Shown: piece by piece, positions 43,320 to 51,796 of the stretch | Numbering within the stretch: position 1 is the first letter of the stretch | Layout: the number at the start of each line of letters is the position of its first letter | Origin: Polyangiaceae bacterium | GTDB taxonomy: Bacteria > Myxococcota_A > Polyangia > Polyangiales > Polyangiaceae | NCBI GenBank assembly: GCA_023150915.1 | Contig: JAKLKA010000010.1 | Location: forward strand, 1 to 64,000 | Length of the DNA stretch: 64,000 bases | Direction of reading: 5' to 3' | The notes under the pieces: model-generated | The model's input: only the letters and a program-made list of their open reading frames with translations | What the model was told of the DNA's origin: nothing | Database searches by the model: none | Position numbers and translations under genes: made by a program

Positions 43320-44770
43320 CCCTCGCACTGCGCAAGCTGAGCCGATTCGTCTGGGAGATCCCCCGCGAGGGCAAGATGCGCGTCGCCGGCCGGCTGTACG
43401 TCAGCGAGAGCCAGCTCGCCGCGCTCCGCGCCGACCAGGCGCTCGAGCAGGTGGTCAATGTGGCCCACCTGCCGGGGATCGTCGGCGCTTCGCTGGCCAT
43501 GCCGGACATTCACTGGGGATATGGCTTCCCGATCGGTGGTGTGGCCGCGGTGGACGCGGAGAGCGGCGCGGTGAGCCCGGGCGGGGTCGGCTACGACATC
43601 AACTGCGGTTGCCGCGTGATCACCACCCAGCTGCACGTGGACGACCTACGGAACCATCTTCACGCCATCGTCGCGAAGCTGTTCGCCGCCATCCCCACTG
43701 GCATGGGCGCCGGCCGGGCCATCCCCAGGCTCTCGCCACGCGAGCTGGGCGAGCTCATGACTCGAGGCGCCGACTGGGCCGTGGCCCGGGGCTATGGTGC
43801 CGGCCCCGACGACGCCGCGCACTGCGAGGAAAGTGGCCGCCTGCCGGGCGCAGAGCCGGATTGGGTCAGCCAGCGCGCCCTCGAGCGGGGCGCCGATCAA
43901 GTAGGGACGCTGGGCAGCGGCAACCATTTCCTCGAAGTCCAGCAGGTGACGGAGATCTACGACCCGGAGGCGGCCGCCGCCTTCGGCCTGCGCACCGGCG
44001 AGATCACGCTGATGATCCACTCGGGCTCGCGCGGGCTGGGCCATCAGGTGTGCGACGAGACGCTGCACGAGCTGTCGCGCGTCTACGCCCGGTTCGGTGC
44101 GGACTACGCCGCGCTGCCCGACCGGCAGCTCGCGTGCGCCCCCATCGGCTCGGAGCTCGGCCAGCGCTATCTGGGCGCGATGCAGGCGGCAGCCAGCTTC
44201 GCGTGGGCCAACCGGCAAGTGATGACGGGGCTCGCGGTGCGCGCCGTCGCCGAAGCGCTGGGCCTGCCCGAGACCGAGCTCGGAGCGCGCGTCCTTTACG
44301 ACGTGTGCCACAACATCGCCAAGTTCGAAGAGCACGTGGTCGATGGCCAGTTGCGGCGGGTGCTGGTGCACCGCAAGGGCGCGACCCGTGCGTTCGGACC
44401 GGGGGACCCCCGGGTGCCCGAAGCATATCGCGACGTCGGCCAACCCGTGCTCATCCCCGGCGACATGGGTCGGTACTCGTTCGTGCTGGCGGGCAGCACC
44501 GGCGCCATGACCGAGACCTTCGGCTCGAGCTGTCACGGAGCCGGCCGCTTGCTCTCGCGCACGGCGGCTTTGAAACGCGCCCGCGGTCGCCACATCGAGC
44601 GCGAGCTCGCCGCGCGCGGCATCGAGGTGCTGGCCAAGGGCCCGCGCACGCTGGGCGAAGAGATGAGCGAGGCCTACAAAGACGTCGAAGACGTGGTCGA
44701 CGTGATCGCTGGCGCGGGCATTTCGCGCAAGGTGGCGAAGCTGGTGCCGCTGGGGGTGATCAAGGGGTGA
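43316..44770 (+). CDS. rtcB: RNA-splicing ligase RtcB
   Basis: The 484-residue protein carries the RtcB hallmarks: MPDIHWGYGFPIGGVAAVD, GGVGYDINCGCRVI with the manganese-binding Cys, LGSGNHFLEVQ, MIHSGSRGLGHQVCDE, VCHNIAKFEEHV, and SSCHGAGR, whose His is the guanylylated nucleophile. The enzyme joins RNA ends bearing 2',3'-cyclic phosphate or 3'-phosphate to 5'-OH using GTP. In bacteria it repairs damaged RNA. The ATG at 43316 overlaps the archease stop. Together with archease it makes a two-gene RNA ligation operon. Nearby sequence lacks an RtcR regulator or RtcA cyclase gene. Confidence 0.94.
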   Translation: MTLALRKLSRFVWEIPREGKMRVAGRLYVSESQLAALRADQALEQVVNVAHLPGIVGASLAMPDIHWGYGFPIGGVAAVDAESGAVSPGGVGYDINCGCRVITTQLHVDDLRNHLHAIVAKLFAAIPTGMGAGRAIPRLSPRELGELMTRGADWAVARGYGAGPDDAAHCEESGRLPGAEPDWVSQRALERGADQVGTLGSGNHFLEVQQVTEIYDPEAAAAFGLRTGEITLMIHSGSRGLGHQVCDETLHELSRVYARFGADYAALPDRQLACAPIGSELGQRYLGAMQAAASFAWANRQVMTGLAVRAVAEALGLPETELGARVLYDVCHNIAKFEEHVVDGQLRRVLVHRKGATRAFGPGDPRVPEAYRDVGQPVLIPGDMGRYSFVLAGSTGAMTETFGSSCHGAGRLLSRTAALKRARGRHIERELAARGIEVLAKGPRTLGEEMSEAYKDVEDVVDVIAGAGISRKVAKLVPLGVIKG

Positions 44771-44819
44771 GACGGCGGACGTCGCCCCGGCCCGTGGAGC
44801 TTTCGGCTAAGGTCGGCGC

Positions 44820-45524
44820 ATGAACGCCGGAGAACACCACCGGGACGCGCTCGGCTCTCGACGGCACGCCCGAGGCCTGGGTCTCGGAGCGCTCGCGCTC
44901 TCGTGCTGGGCCGCGTGCGGCACCTCCGCGCCCCTGCCGGACAGCCCCGCGAGCACCCCCTCCGCGCCCACGACCGGGCCGTCCCCCGCGCCGTCGGATG
45001 CTGCAGCTCCGCCGAGTGAGGCAGCTGCCGACGCACCGCCCGAGGCAGCACCGTCTGCCAGCGCAGCTCTGATGGGCCCGGCCCCCGCGCCCGACGCTGG
45101 CTCGAGCTGCGCCTCGGGCGAAATGTGCAAGAAGGTCGGTCAGTGTCTCGACCTGCCGAACGGCAAGTGCGGCGTCGACGCCGAGTCCTGCCAGGCCTCG
45201 AACGTCTGCAAGCTACTCGGCAGCTGCGTGCCCACACCCGATCGGCGCCGCTGCGTGGCGACCAAGGAGTCGTGCCTGGCCGCGCCAGCGTGCAAAGAGG
45301 ACGGCGAGTGCGAGCTGGACGACGAGATGTCCTGTGTTGCCACCCCCGAGCTGTGTCGCAAGGGCGAGGTGTGCACGCACAGCGGCCGGTGCGGATACAG
45401 CGCTCAGCTCAAGTCGTGCATCGCGCGCTCGCAGCAAGATTGCCGACGATCCAAGCAATGCAAGGAGTCGGGCCTCTGCAAGATGGATCCGCAGATCAGG
45501 CACTGCTTGCCGGGGCTGCCGTAG
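44820..45524 (+). CDS. Cys-rich lipoprotein, 234 aa
   Basis: The N terminus carries a lipoprotein signal ending in LSCWAAC (lipobox WAAC) after a basic stretch. A Pro/Ala/Ser-rich linker of about 65 residues follows. The C-terminal 140 residues contain five short Cys repeats of form C-x(2-5)-C-x(3-5)-G-x-C-x(5-9)-C (CASGEMCKKVGQCLDL, CQASNVCKLLGSCVPT, CLAAPACKEDGECELD and two more). A TAAGGT element lies 6 nt before the ATG. It is likely a periplasmic or surface lipoprotein stabilised by disulfides. Function unknown. It converges on the PEGA-like gene with a 65-bp gap. Confidence 0.75.
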   Translation: MNAGEHHRDALGSRRHARGLGLGALALSCWAACGTSAPLPDSPASTPSAPTTGPSPAPSDAAAPPSEAAADAPPEAAPSASAALMGPAPAPDAGSSCASGEMCKKVGQCLDLPNGKCGVDAESCQASNVCKLLGSCVPTPDRRRCVATKESCLAAPACKEDGECELDDEMSCVATPELCRKGEVCTHSGRCGYSAQLKSCIARSQQDCRRSKQCKESGLCKMDPQIRHCLPGLP

Positions 45525-45589
45525 CGGACGTGCACGGCTGCGGGCGCCGGCGTGGCCCCCGCTCGGCGTGATGTACGGCGCTGGTGCGG

Positions 45590-46435
45590 TCAGCGCGCCG
45601 CTTCGCTCGGCTCGGTCAACAGGAACCACAGCGCGCCGCCCAGCGCGAGCGCCGACACGCCGAACGCGACGTCTGCCGCGCGGTAGCGGTTGTTCATGGA
45701 CGTGGTCTCGCCGGGATCGCAGCGCGGGGCGCAGCGGGACTCGAGATCGCGCTGCGCGCGCAGGCCCATCCAAGCGAAGTACCCACCGGTCAAGGCAGCC
45801 GCGCCGCTGGCGCCGAGCAGCGTGTAGGCGCTGGAGCGATCGCGCGTTCGTGGCCGCGACTCGGTGGTTCTCGCCCGGGGACCCGGCCGCGGCTCGGAGC
45901 GGACGGGCGCCCGCGAGGTCGCCGGCGCCGCGAAACGCAGGCTCACGAGCTGCGTGGCACCCGCGGCGACCGAGACCTGCGCCTTGGCGGCCATGCCCTC
46001 GGGAGTGATCGCCGCAACGGTGTGCTCGCCAGGGTCCACCGGGACGGAATGGGCCGGAACCCTCGTCGCGACCCGCGCGCCGTCCACGAAGATCTCCGCG
46101 TCGTGCACCGGCTCGCCCGCGTGCGTCACCGCCTCGAACCGCAGCGCGGGCATGCTCGCGTCGATCTCGCCCTGCCACGAGCTGCACTCGCTGCGCAGCG
46201 GCTCGGGGCATGCCGGCGCCGAGCACTGCGCCGCCGATCGGCGCGCGGCCTGCCACGCGCCGGTCTTGCGTTGGCGTTGAGTCGAGGCGTGCGCCGCGAT
46301 GCACGCGCGCTTGCGCTCGGCCGCGTCGCCGTCTGCGGCCGGCTCGTCACCTGCCGAAACGGCAGGTCCGAGCCACGTGCCCAGCGTGACGACGGCGCCC
46401 GCCGCGAGCCGGATGAAATCGAAAGCGCGCGGCAT
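45590..46435 (-). CDS. PEGA-like domain protein with C-terminal membrane helices
   Basis: The 281-residue protein has a Sec signal (RAFDFIRLAAGAVVTLGTWLGPAVSA), a Cys-rich helical region with ACIAAHASTQRQRKTGAWQAARRSAAQC, and a PEGA-like beta-sandwich (HAGEPVHDAEIFVDGARVATRVPAHSVPVDPGEHTVAAITPEG). Two hydrophobic C-terminal helices follow (AYTLLGASGAAALTGGYFAWMGL and AADVAFGVSALALGGALWFLL). Similar architectures are frequent in myxobacteria beside kinases. The start is ATG at 46435, and 46 nt upstream lies the palindrome TTGTGC-N7-GCACAA. Function unknown; perhaps a sensory or envelope scaffold protein. Confidence 0.75.
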   Translation of the reverse strand: MPRAFDFIRLAAGAVVTLGTWLGPAVSAGDEPAADGDAAERKRACIAAHASTQRQRKTGAWQAARRSAAQCSAPACPEPLRSECSSWQGEIDASMPALRFEAVTHAGEPVHDAEIFVDGARVATRVPAHSVPVDPGEHTVAAITPEGMAAKAQVSVAAGATQLVSLRFAAPATSRAPVRSEPRPGPRARTTESRPRTRDRSSAYTLLGASGAAALTGGYFAWMGLRAQRDLESRCAPRCDPGETTSMNNRYRAADVAFGVSALALGGALWFLLTEPSEAAR

Positions 46436-46480
46436 TCAGAGGATGATACTCAATCGGACGCCAAGTCAGCGCTCGGAGGA

Positions 46481-46499
46481 TTGTGCGATTTTCGCACAA
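46481..46499. promoter_or_regulatory. Operator candidate A: TTGTGC-N7-GCACAA
   Basis: The sequence TTGTGCGATTTTCGCACAA has perfect 8-bp arms with a 3-nt spacer. A second copy with the same core and trailing CGGC is at 56569. This site lies between the divergent PEGA-like gene (46 nt upstream of its ATG) and the FHA-sigma-54 gene (75 nt upstream of its GTG). It could serve either promoter. The regulator is unknown. Confidence 0.6.
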
Positions 46500-46574
46500 C
46501 GGCCCCGATCACGTTCCGCGCAGATCCTTCGAGCGCAAAACTCGCCAAACCGCGCTAGCATCGGTGGAAGTGTC

Positions 46575-47891
46575 GTGAGGGGACTCGACTCGCAGACCAC
46601 TCGCCGGACGGCTCGGGACGAGCCTGAGGGGTCGGTGCGCGTCAGCGCCTACTGGGACGGAGGCTACGTCTCCGCCGTCTGGGCGGGTGATTCGGCGTTG
46701 GTCGTGGGCCGCTCACCGGACTGCGGGGTCCGCATTCCTCATCCCTCGGTCTCGCGCCAGCACGCGCGGCTGACGGCGGGGCCGCCCTTGACCATCGAAG
46801 ATCTCGGGAGCGCCAACGGCACTCGGGTCGCGGGTCACGCGGTCGAGCAGGGCGCGCGCGCCGAGCTTTTGGCAGGCGCGCTGGTCGAGGTTGGGGATGC
46901 GCTCCTGGTGCTCCGCGCGACGGCGGACGAGGTGATCGCCGGGACGCCGCCCGAGGCGGACATGCGACAGGTCCGCGAGCTGGTGAGACGCGTGGCTTCG
47001 GGGAACATCCCAGTCACGCTGGTCGGCGAGACCGGCGTCGGCAAGGAGCTCTTGGCCGAGAGCGTGCACCAGCAATCGCCGCGCGCGAGGGCGCCGTTCC
47101 TGCGCATCAACTGCGCGGCCCTGCCCGAACAGCTGCTCGAGAGCGAGCTGTTCGGCTACGAGCGCGGAGCATTCACCGGCGCTATCCAGCCCAAGCCGGG
47201 CCTGCTCGAGGCGGCGCACGGCGGCACCGTGTTCCTGGACGAGGCGGGCGAGCTGCCGCGGAGCATCCAAGCCAAGCTGCTTCGCGCCCTGGAGTGCAAG
47301 GAGATTTTTCGCGTCGGCTCGCTGCGCCCGCGCTCGTTCGACGTGCGTTTCGTGGCAGCGACCAACCGCGACCTGAGCGCGATGGTGGCAGCCGGCGAGT
47401 TCCGCGCCGACCTCTTCCATCGCCTGTGCGGCGTCGTGGTGCACGTCCCGCCGCTGCGCGCGCGTCGCGACGAGCTCGAGCCGCTCGCCGAGCGCTTCAT
47501 CCGCGAAGTGGCCGCCCAGCTCGATCGCCCCGTGCCGCGCCCGAGCCGCGCGTTCATCCAGGCCCTCGAGCGCTACGCCTGGCCTGGCAACGTGCGCGAG
47601 CTCAAGCACACCATGGAGTGCGCAGTGCTCCTGGCCACGGGCATGACGCTGGAGCCGGCGCACCTGCCTCGCGCCATCGTCGCTGCCCCCGCGGCGCCGC
47701 CACGCACCGACGGCCATCTGCGCGGCGAGCTGGAAGAGCTGGAGAGGCGTCGCATCCTCGACGCGCTCGAGCGTTGCGGCGGCAACCAGACGCGTGCGTC
47801 CAAGGTCCTGGGCATCCCGCGGCGCACGCTGATCGATCGCCTCGAGGCTTACGGGGTCCCCCGGCCGCGGAAGGGGCGCGCGCGCGGATGA
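46575..47891 (+). CDS. FHA domain-containing sigma-54 transcriptional activator
   Basis: The 438-residue protein has an N-terminal FHA domain (about residues 25-105; RSPDCGVRIPHPSVSRQHARL with the phospho-Thr-binding pattern, DLGSANGTRVAG). A sigma-54 AAA+ domain follows: Walker A GETGVGKE at about 151, the GAFTGA loop at about 198, Walker B GGTVFLDEAGELP, and sensor region FVAATNRDL. A C-terminal Fis-type helix-turn-helix is present (CGGNQTRASKVLGIPRRTLIDRL). FHA binding of phosphothreonine implies activation by a Ser/Thr kinase; the gene for one overlaps its stop by 4 nt (ATGA). TAGCAT lies 13 nt before the GTG start and operator A 75 nt before it. Confidence 0.93.
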   Translation: MRGLDSQTTRRTARDEPEGSVRVSAYWDGGYVSAVWAGDSALVVGRSPDCGVRIPHPSVSRQHARLTAGPPLTIEDLGSANGTRVAGHAVEQGARAELLAGALVEVGDALLVLRATADEVIAGTPPEADMRQVRELVRRVASGNIPVTLVGETGVGKELLAESVHQQSPRARAPFLRINCAALPEQLLESELFGYERGAFTGAIQPKPGLLEAAHGGTVFLDEAGELPRSIQAKLLRALECKEIFRVGSLRPRSFDVRFVAATNRDLSAMVAAGEFRADLFHRLCGVVVHVPPLRARRDELEPLAERFIREVAAQLDRPVPRPSRAFIQALERYAWPGNVRELKHTMECAVLLATGMTLEPAHLPRAIVAAPAAPPRTDGHLRGELEELERRRILDALERCGGNQTRASKVLGIPRRTLIDRLEAYGVPRPRKGRARG

Positions 47892-49360
47892 GCGCCTCCA
47901 GCTTGCGCCTGCTCGCGGGCGGTCGCTATGTCCTCGGCCCCGCCATCGGGTCGGGCGGGATGTGCCGCGTGCACCTGGCACGCCAGATCGGCCCGCTCGG
48001 GCACTCGCGCGTGGTCGCCATCAAGCGCCTGCGCCCCGAGCTCGCTCGCGATCCCGAGCACGTGGCCATGCTGATGGACGAGGCCCGCCTGACCGCCCGC
48101 GTACAGCACGCCAGCGTGGTGCCAATGGTCGACCTCGTCGCCGACGGCGACGAGCTGTTTCTGGTGCTCGAATACGTGCCGGGCTCGCCGCTCTCTTACC
48201 TGGCCTCGGCGGCGCGCCAAGCGAAGCTCCCTCTCCCCACACCGGTCGTCGTGGCCATCGGTGCGGACCTGCTCGAGGGGCTGCAGGCCATTCACGACGC
48301 GACGGACGACGCAGGCAGACCCCTGGCCATCGTGCATCGCGACGTGTCACCGCAGAACGTGATCGTCGGGCTCGACGGCGTCGCCCGCATCCACGATCTG
48401 GGCGTGGCCAAGGCCAACCATCGCGCGCAGACCACCCGCGGCGGTGAGCTGAAGGGCAAGCTCGCCTACATGGCGCCCGAGCAGCTCGAGCTGCGCCCGA
48501 CCGACCGGCGCTCGGACGTGTACTCGGCGGCGGTCGTGCTCTGGGAGCTGTGCTCGGGGCGCCGCTTGCACCCCCAAGAATCCGCGGGCGAGCTCTTGGA
48601 TGCCGTCGAGCGCGGCCCAGAGTCGCTGTCGTCGCTACGCGACGAGGCCCGCGAGCTCGACGAGCCGACCCGCGCGGTCGAACGCGAGCTTCGCCGAGCG
48701 CTCACCTTCGACGCCGGGGGCCGGCCCGAGAGCGCGCTTTCGCTCAGCCGCGCCCTTCAGAGCGCTTGCCCCGCGGCCCCGCGCTTCGAGGTGCGCGAGT
48801 GGATCGAACGGCTTGCGCACGGTGTGATCGACGAGCGCGCATCGCTGGTGCGCGGTCTGGAGCAAGGCCGCACTCCCAGCGCCTCGCCCTCGCTGCCCAG
48901 CGCCGAGCCCGAGACGGTGCGCAGCGACCGCGAATCCAACCCGGACTCGCAGACCGGAGTCACCGCGGCGGTGTCGCGCACCCTGCGCCGCCCCGCTCCC
49001 AGCGTGCTGGCCGCCATCGCCATCCTGGCCCTCGGAGCCACCGCCGGCGCGCTCTTCAGCGGCGGCACCCGTTCCGCGCCCACCACACCTGCCGCGCGCG
49101 CGCCCGAGCCGACCGCCGTGACGCAAGCGCCAGCGCCCGAGCCGCGCCCGCTCGCAACCCCGTCGCCGAGCCCCGCACCCGCTCTGGTCGGAAGTGTCCC
49201 CGCGCCGGCGACCGGCGCCAAGCCGACGACGCAAGCGCCCACGCGCAAGCCGGCGCCGCAGGCGCCCGCACGCAAGCCGGCGCCCGCGGCGAGCGCCTGC
49301 GACCCGCCCTATCGCATCGATGCGGCGGGGGTGCGGGTGTACAAAGAAGAGTGCTTGTAG
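47888..49360 (+). CDS. Transmembrane Ser/Thr protein kinase, partner of FHA-sigma-54 activator
   Basis: The 490-residue protein has a kinase domain at about residues 12-290 (GSGGMCRVHLA, VVAIKRLRPE, IVHRDVSPQN, GKLAYMAPEQL). DFG is replaced by DLG in IHDLGVAKA; this variant also occurs in active myxobacterial kinases, so activity is uncertain. A membrane helix lies at about 372-390 (SVLAAIAILALGATAGALF). The periplasmic part is Pro/Ala-rich with repeated APTRKPAPQAPARKPAP segments and ends with the short Cys-containing tail CDPPYRIDAAGVRVYKEECL. The overlap with the FHA activator gene suggests the pair is one signalling unit in which the kinase may phosphorylate the activator or a shared ligand. 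Confidence 0.9.
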   Translation: MSASSLRLLAGGRYVLGPAIGSGGMCRVHLARQIGPLGHSRVVAIKRLRPELARDPEHVAMLMDEARLTARVQHASVVPMVDLVADGDELFLVLEYVPGSPLSYLASAARQAKLPLPTPVVVAIGADLLEGLQAIHDATDDAGRPLAIVHRDVSPQNVIVGLDGVARIHDLGVAKANHRAQTTRGGELKGKLAYMAPEQLELRPTDRRSDVYSAAVVLWELCSGRRLHPQESAGELLDAVERGPESLSSLRDEARELDEPTRAVERELRRALTFDAGGRPESALSLSRALQSACPAAPRFEVREWIERLAHGVIDERASLVRGLEQGRTPSASPSLPSAEPETVRSDRESNPDSQTGVTAAVSRTLRRPAPSVLAAIAILALGATAGALFSGGTRSAPTTPAARAPEPTAVTQAPAPEPRPLATPSPSPAPALVGSVPAPATGAKPTTQAPTRKPAPQAPARKPAPAASACDPPYRIDAAGVRVYKEECL

Positions 49361-49380
49361 GGGCGGGGCGAGCTCCGGGC

Positions 49381-51462
49381 TCACTGGCACATGGATGTCA
49401 GGTAGCCGGTGTCGGGGGACCAACTCGTCCCGACCAGCGTGGCGCTGAGCGCGTTGGCCGAGCTGTCCGTCGCCGTCGCGCCCGTGCCCTCGTCGAAGTG
49501 GAAGAGCGCGACGGTGTTCGCGTCGGCGGTGAAGCGGCGCGCGGGGGTGAAGGCGGTGGTGTAGCGGAGGGTGTCGGAGACGCGCAGCTCGTCGACGGAG
49601 CCGCTGAGGCCGCCCTTCCAGTAGGTGACGCCACCGATGATGGGCAAGGCCGGCGTCGCGATCGAGGACGTCGAGCCGGTCACGGTTCCCACCTGCTGCC
49701 CGTCGAAGAACAGCGTGAACGTCACCTGAGAACCGTTGATGGTTCTGCAGCCAGCGACGTGATGCCAAGCGTTGTTGCCGCACGGGGCGCTCGGTTCAGT
49801 GACGACCGCCGTTCCGTTCTGTGCACCGAATTGCAGTACGGTTCCGCCAAGGCACCGCAACAACACATGGGAGTGGGTGGAGTCGCTCGTGGACGACAGG
49901 TAGAGGGCATCCGCAACGGCCGTGTGCTTGGCCCAGACCTCGTAGCAGGCGTTTCCACTGGGGAACTTGGCGGCGAGCCCGGGGATCGTCGCGTACGCGT
50001 TCTGCGGCACGTTCAACCAATTCCGCTTCTCGCACCCCTCGCACCCGTCGCACTTGGCGGCGTTGCTGTCGTCGCACTGCTCGCCCGGATCGGTCGTGCC
50101 GTTGCCGCACACGATCGCGGTGCACGCGCCGCCACTGCAATACGGCGTCCCGCCTCCGCACGCGCTGTCCTGCCACTGCCCGCTCGCGTCGCAGGTCTGC
50201 AGCGTGGTGGTCGAGCCCGACTTGCAGCGCTTCTGCCCCGCCGTGCACACCTTGCACGCACCCGCACTGCAGGTGCCATTGTCGCCGGCCAGGCTGCACG
50301 CCGCGCCGTCCGGCTTGTTGCCGAAGCCGCAGCTGCCCGAGCCGCAGGTGGCCTGCAGGCACGGCGAGGTGGCCGCGGGACACTGGCTGGCGGCCGTGCA
50401 CTGCACGCAGGTCCCCGTGGTCGGGTCGCAGTTCGGCGTGGCGCCAGTGCACGCCGGCTGCGCGGCGTACTGACCGTTGCTCCCGCACACTAGCGGTACG
50501 TTCCCGTTGCAGGTCTTGCTGCCGGGCTGACACACGTTGCACTGGCCCGAGCCGTTGCACGTTCCGCCGCCGCTCGCGCACGCGCTCCCCGACGCCTTCG
50601 GAGTAAACCCGCATTGCCCGCTGCTGCACGCCACGCTCAGGCACTCGTTGGTCGTGGCCGGGCAGTCGCTCGGCGCCTGGCATTGCACGCAGGCGCCAGC
50701 GGCGCAGAGCGGCGTGGATCCGGAGCACGCGCTGCCCGCGGACCACTGCCCCTTCGCGTCGCAGGTCTCTGGCACGAGCCCGGTGCAGCGCTTGTCGCCG
50801 GGCTTGCAGTACACACACGCCCCGGCGCCATCGCACTTGCCGCCGGCCCCGGCGGCGCCGCACGGCGCGTCCTTGGTCACGGGCGAGAGGCCGCACGCGC
50901 CCTCGGTCGAGCACGACGACACCTGGCACTCGTTGCTGCTCGGCGGGCAGTTCGCTGCGGTCTTGCACTCGGTGCAGGCCGGGCCCTTCGCCAGCGCCGC
51001 GCAGTATGGCTTCGGCGCGGCGCAGGTGACGGTCTCTTCGGTCTGCCCCGTGCTGTCGCAGGCGGTGTAGCCGGTGCCCGCCGCGTTGCAGGCGCCTTCG
51101 CCGGGAGTGCAGTCGTCACACTGCTTGCCGGCCGCGTCGCACAGGCCCGGCTTGCAAGTGGCCACCGGCTGGAAGCCACTGAGCTCAGCGTTGCAGGTCT
51201 CGAGCTTGTCCCCCGCGCAGCGGAACTCGCCGTCGCTGCAGGCGCCCGGGCTGTCGGCGGCCGCGTCTTGCTTCGCGCCGCCGCTGCCGCCGCTGCCGCC
51301 AGTGCCGCCGCTGCCGCCAGTGCCGCCGCTGCCGCCCGCGGCCCCGCTGCCATCGCCCCCGCCGCCGCCGTCGCCGCAGGCTGCAAAGCCCACGGACGCG
51401 GCACCGACGCCCAGCACCAGAAACAACCCCCGGCCCCAGTTCCCGAACTTCGAGCGAGTCAT
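49381..51462 (-). CDS. Cys-rich lipoprotein with C-terminal LamG-like domain
   Basis: The 693-residue protein has a lipoprotein signal (GRGLFLVLGVGAASVGFAAC, lipobox FAAC), then a Gly/Ser/Thr linker built from GGSGGTGG units. About 450 residues of Cys repeats follow, with the pattern C-x(2-6)-C-x(3-9)-C and many Gly (for example CKPGLCDAAGKQCDDC, CQPGSKTCNGNVPLVCG). After CGNGTTDPGEQCDDSNAAKCDGC begins a LamG/concanavalin-like domain (VWAKHTAVADALYLSST, AWHHVAGCRTING, TLFFDGQQVGTVTG, VDELRVSDTLRY, ALFHFDEGTGATATDSSANAL). The ATG at 51462 is chosen because it precedes the signal peptide; the frame is open upstream. The LamG part likely binds glycans or proteins at the surface. Function otherwise unknown. 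Confidence 0.83.
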   Translation of the reverse strand: MTRSKFGNWGRGLFLVLGVGAASVGFAACGDGGGGGDGSGAAGGSGGTGGSGGTGGSGGSGGAKQDAAADSPGACSDGEFRCAGDKLETCNAELSGFQPVATCKPGLCDAAGKQCDDCTPGEGACNAAGTGYTACDSTGQTEETVTCAAPKPYCAALAKGPACTECKTAANCPPSSNECQVSSCSTEGACGLSPVTKDAPCGAAGAGGKCDGAGACVYCKPGDKRCTGLVPETCDAKGQWSAGSACSGSTPLCAAGACVQCQAPSDCPATTNECLSVACSSGQCGFTPKASGSACASGGGTCNGSGQCNVCQPGSKTCNGNVPLVCGSNGQYAAQPACTGATPNCDPTTGTCVQCTAASQCPAATSPCLQATCGSGSCGFGNKPDGAACSLAGDNGTCSAGACKVCTAGQKRCKSGSTTTLQTCDASGQWQDSACGGGTPYCSGGACTAIVCGNGTTDPGEQCDDSNAAKCDGCEGCEKRNWLNVPQNAYATIPGLAAKFPSGNACYEVWAKHTAVADALYLSSTSDSTHSHVLLRCLGGTVLQFGAQNGTAVVTEPSAPCGNNAWHHVAGCRTINGSQVTFTLFFDGQQVGTVTGSTSSIATPALPIIGGVTYWKGGLSGSVDELRVSDTLRYTTAFTPARRFTADANTVALFHFDEGTGATATDSSANALSATLVGTSWSPDTGYLTSMCQ

Positions 51463-51604
51463 CCCGCTGCGCAAAGAGCAAGGGGTGGGCCAGCCACTTC
51501 GCCGCGGCAATGGGCCAATGGTCGATGCTCGGACGGTCGCAGCCGATCGGAGTCCGCGCGGAGCGGCAACCAAGTTGCGCAGGCTTCGCACTGAAAGAGG
51601 GCTG

Positions 51605-51796
51605 TCACGAGTGCCGCGCCAGCGCGGGCTCCAAGTCACCGGGCTCGCGCTCGGCGCGACTCACGCCTACTGGGTAGACGGAGCAGGCGGGACGGTCAGC
51701 CGCATCCCCGAAGCCGCGCGGGCGATCAGGGCAGCGGCGGCGCCGTCACGGCAGTGGGGAAGTGAGGGCCCCTCACGAGTGCCGCGCCAGCGCGGG
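51605..51796. repeat. Pair of 24-bp direct repeats flanking a short relic
   Basis: TCACGAGTGCCGCGCCAGCGCGGG occurs at 51605-51628 and again at 51773-51796, with extra partial similarity just outside (gagggc). The second copy encodes the last residues of the HNH protein (ALARHS and stop). The first looks like a detached duplicate of that 3' end. The 144 bp between them hold the beta-propeller-like relic. Confidence 0.6.
51635..51715 (+). pseudogene. Relic of a beta-propeller repeat protein
   Basis: Read in the plus frame, this 81-bp stretch encodes VTGLALGATHAYWVDGAGG followed by TVSRIPEA. It resembles one blade of the YW-containing beta-propeller repeats found in myxobacterial surface proteins (pattern xxxIALDxxHVYWTDxxxGTVxRVP). 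It has no start, signal peptide or neighbouring blade, and sits between two copies of a 24-bp direct repeat, so it is most likely a leftover of gene loss. The rest of 51463-51772 shows no gene. Confidence 0.4.
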
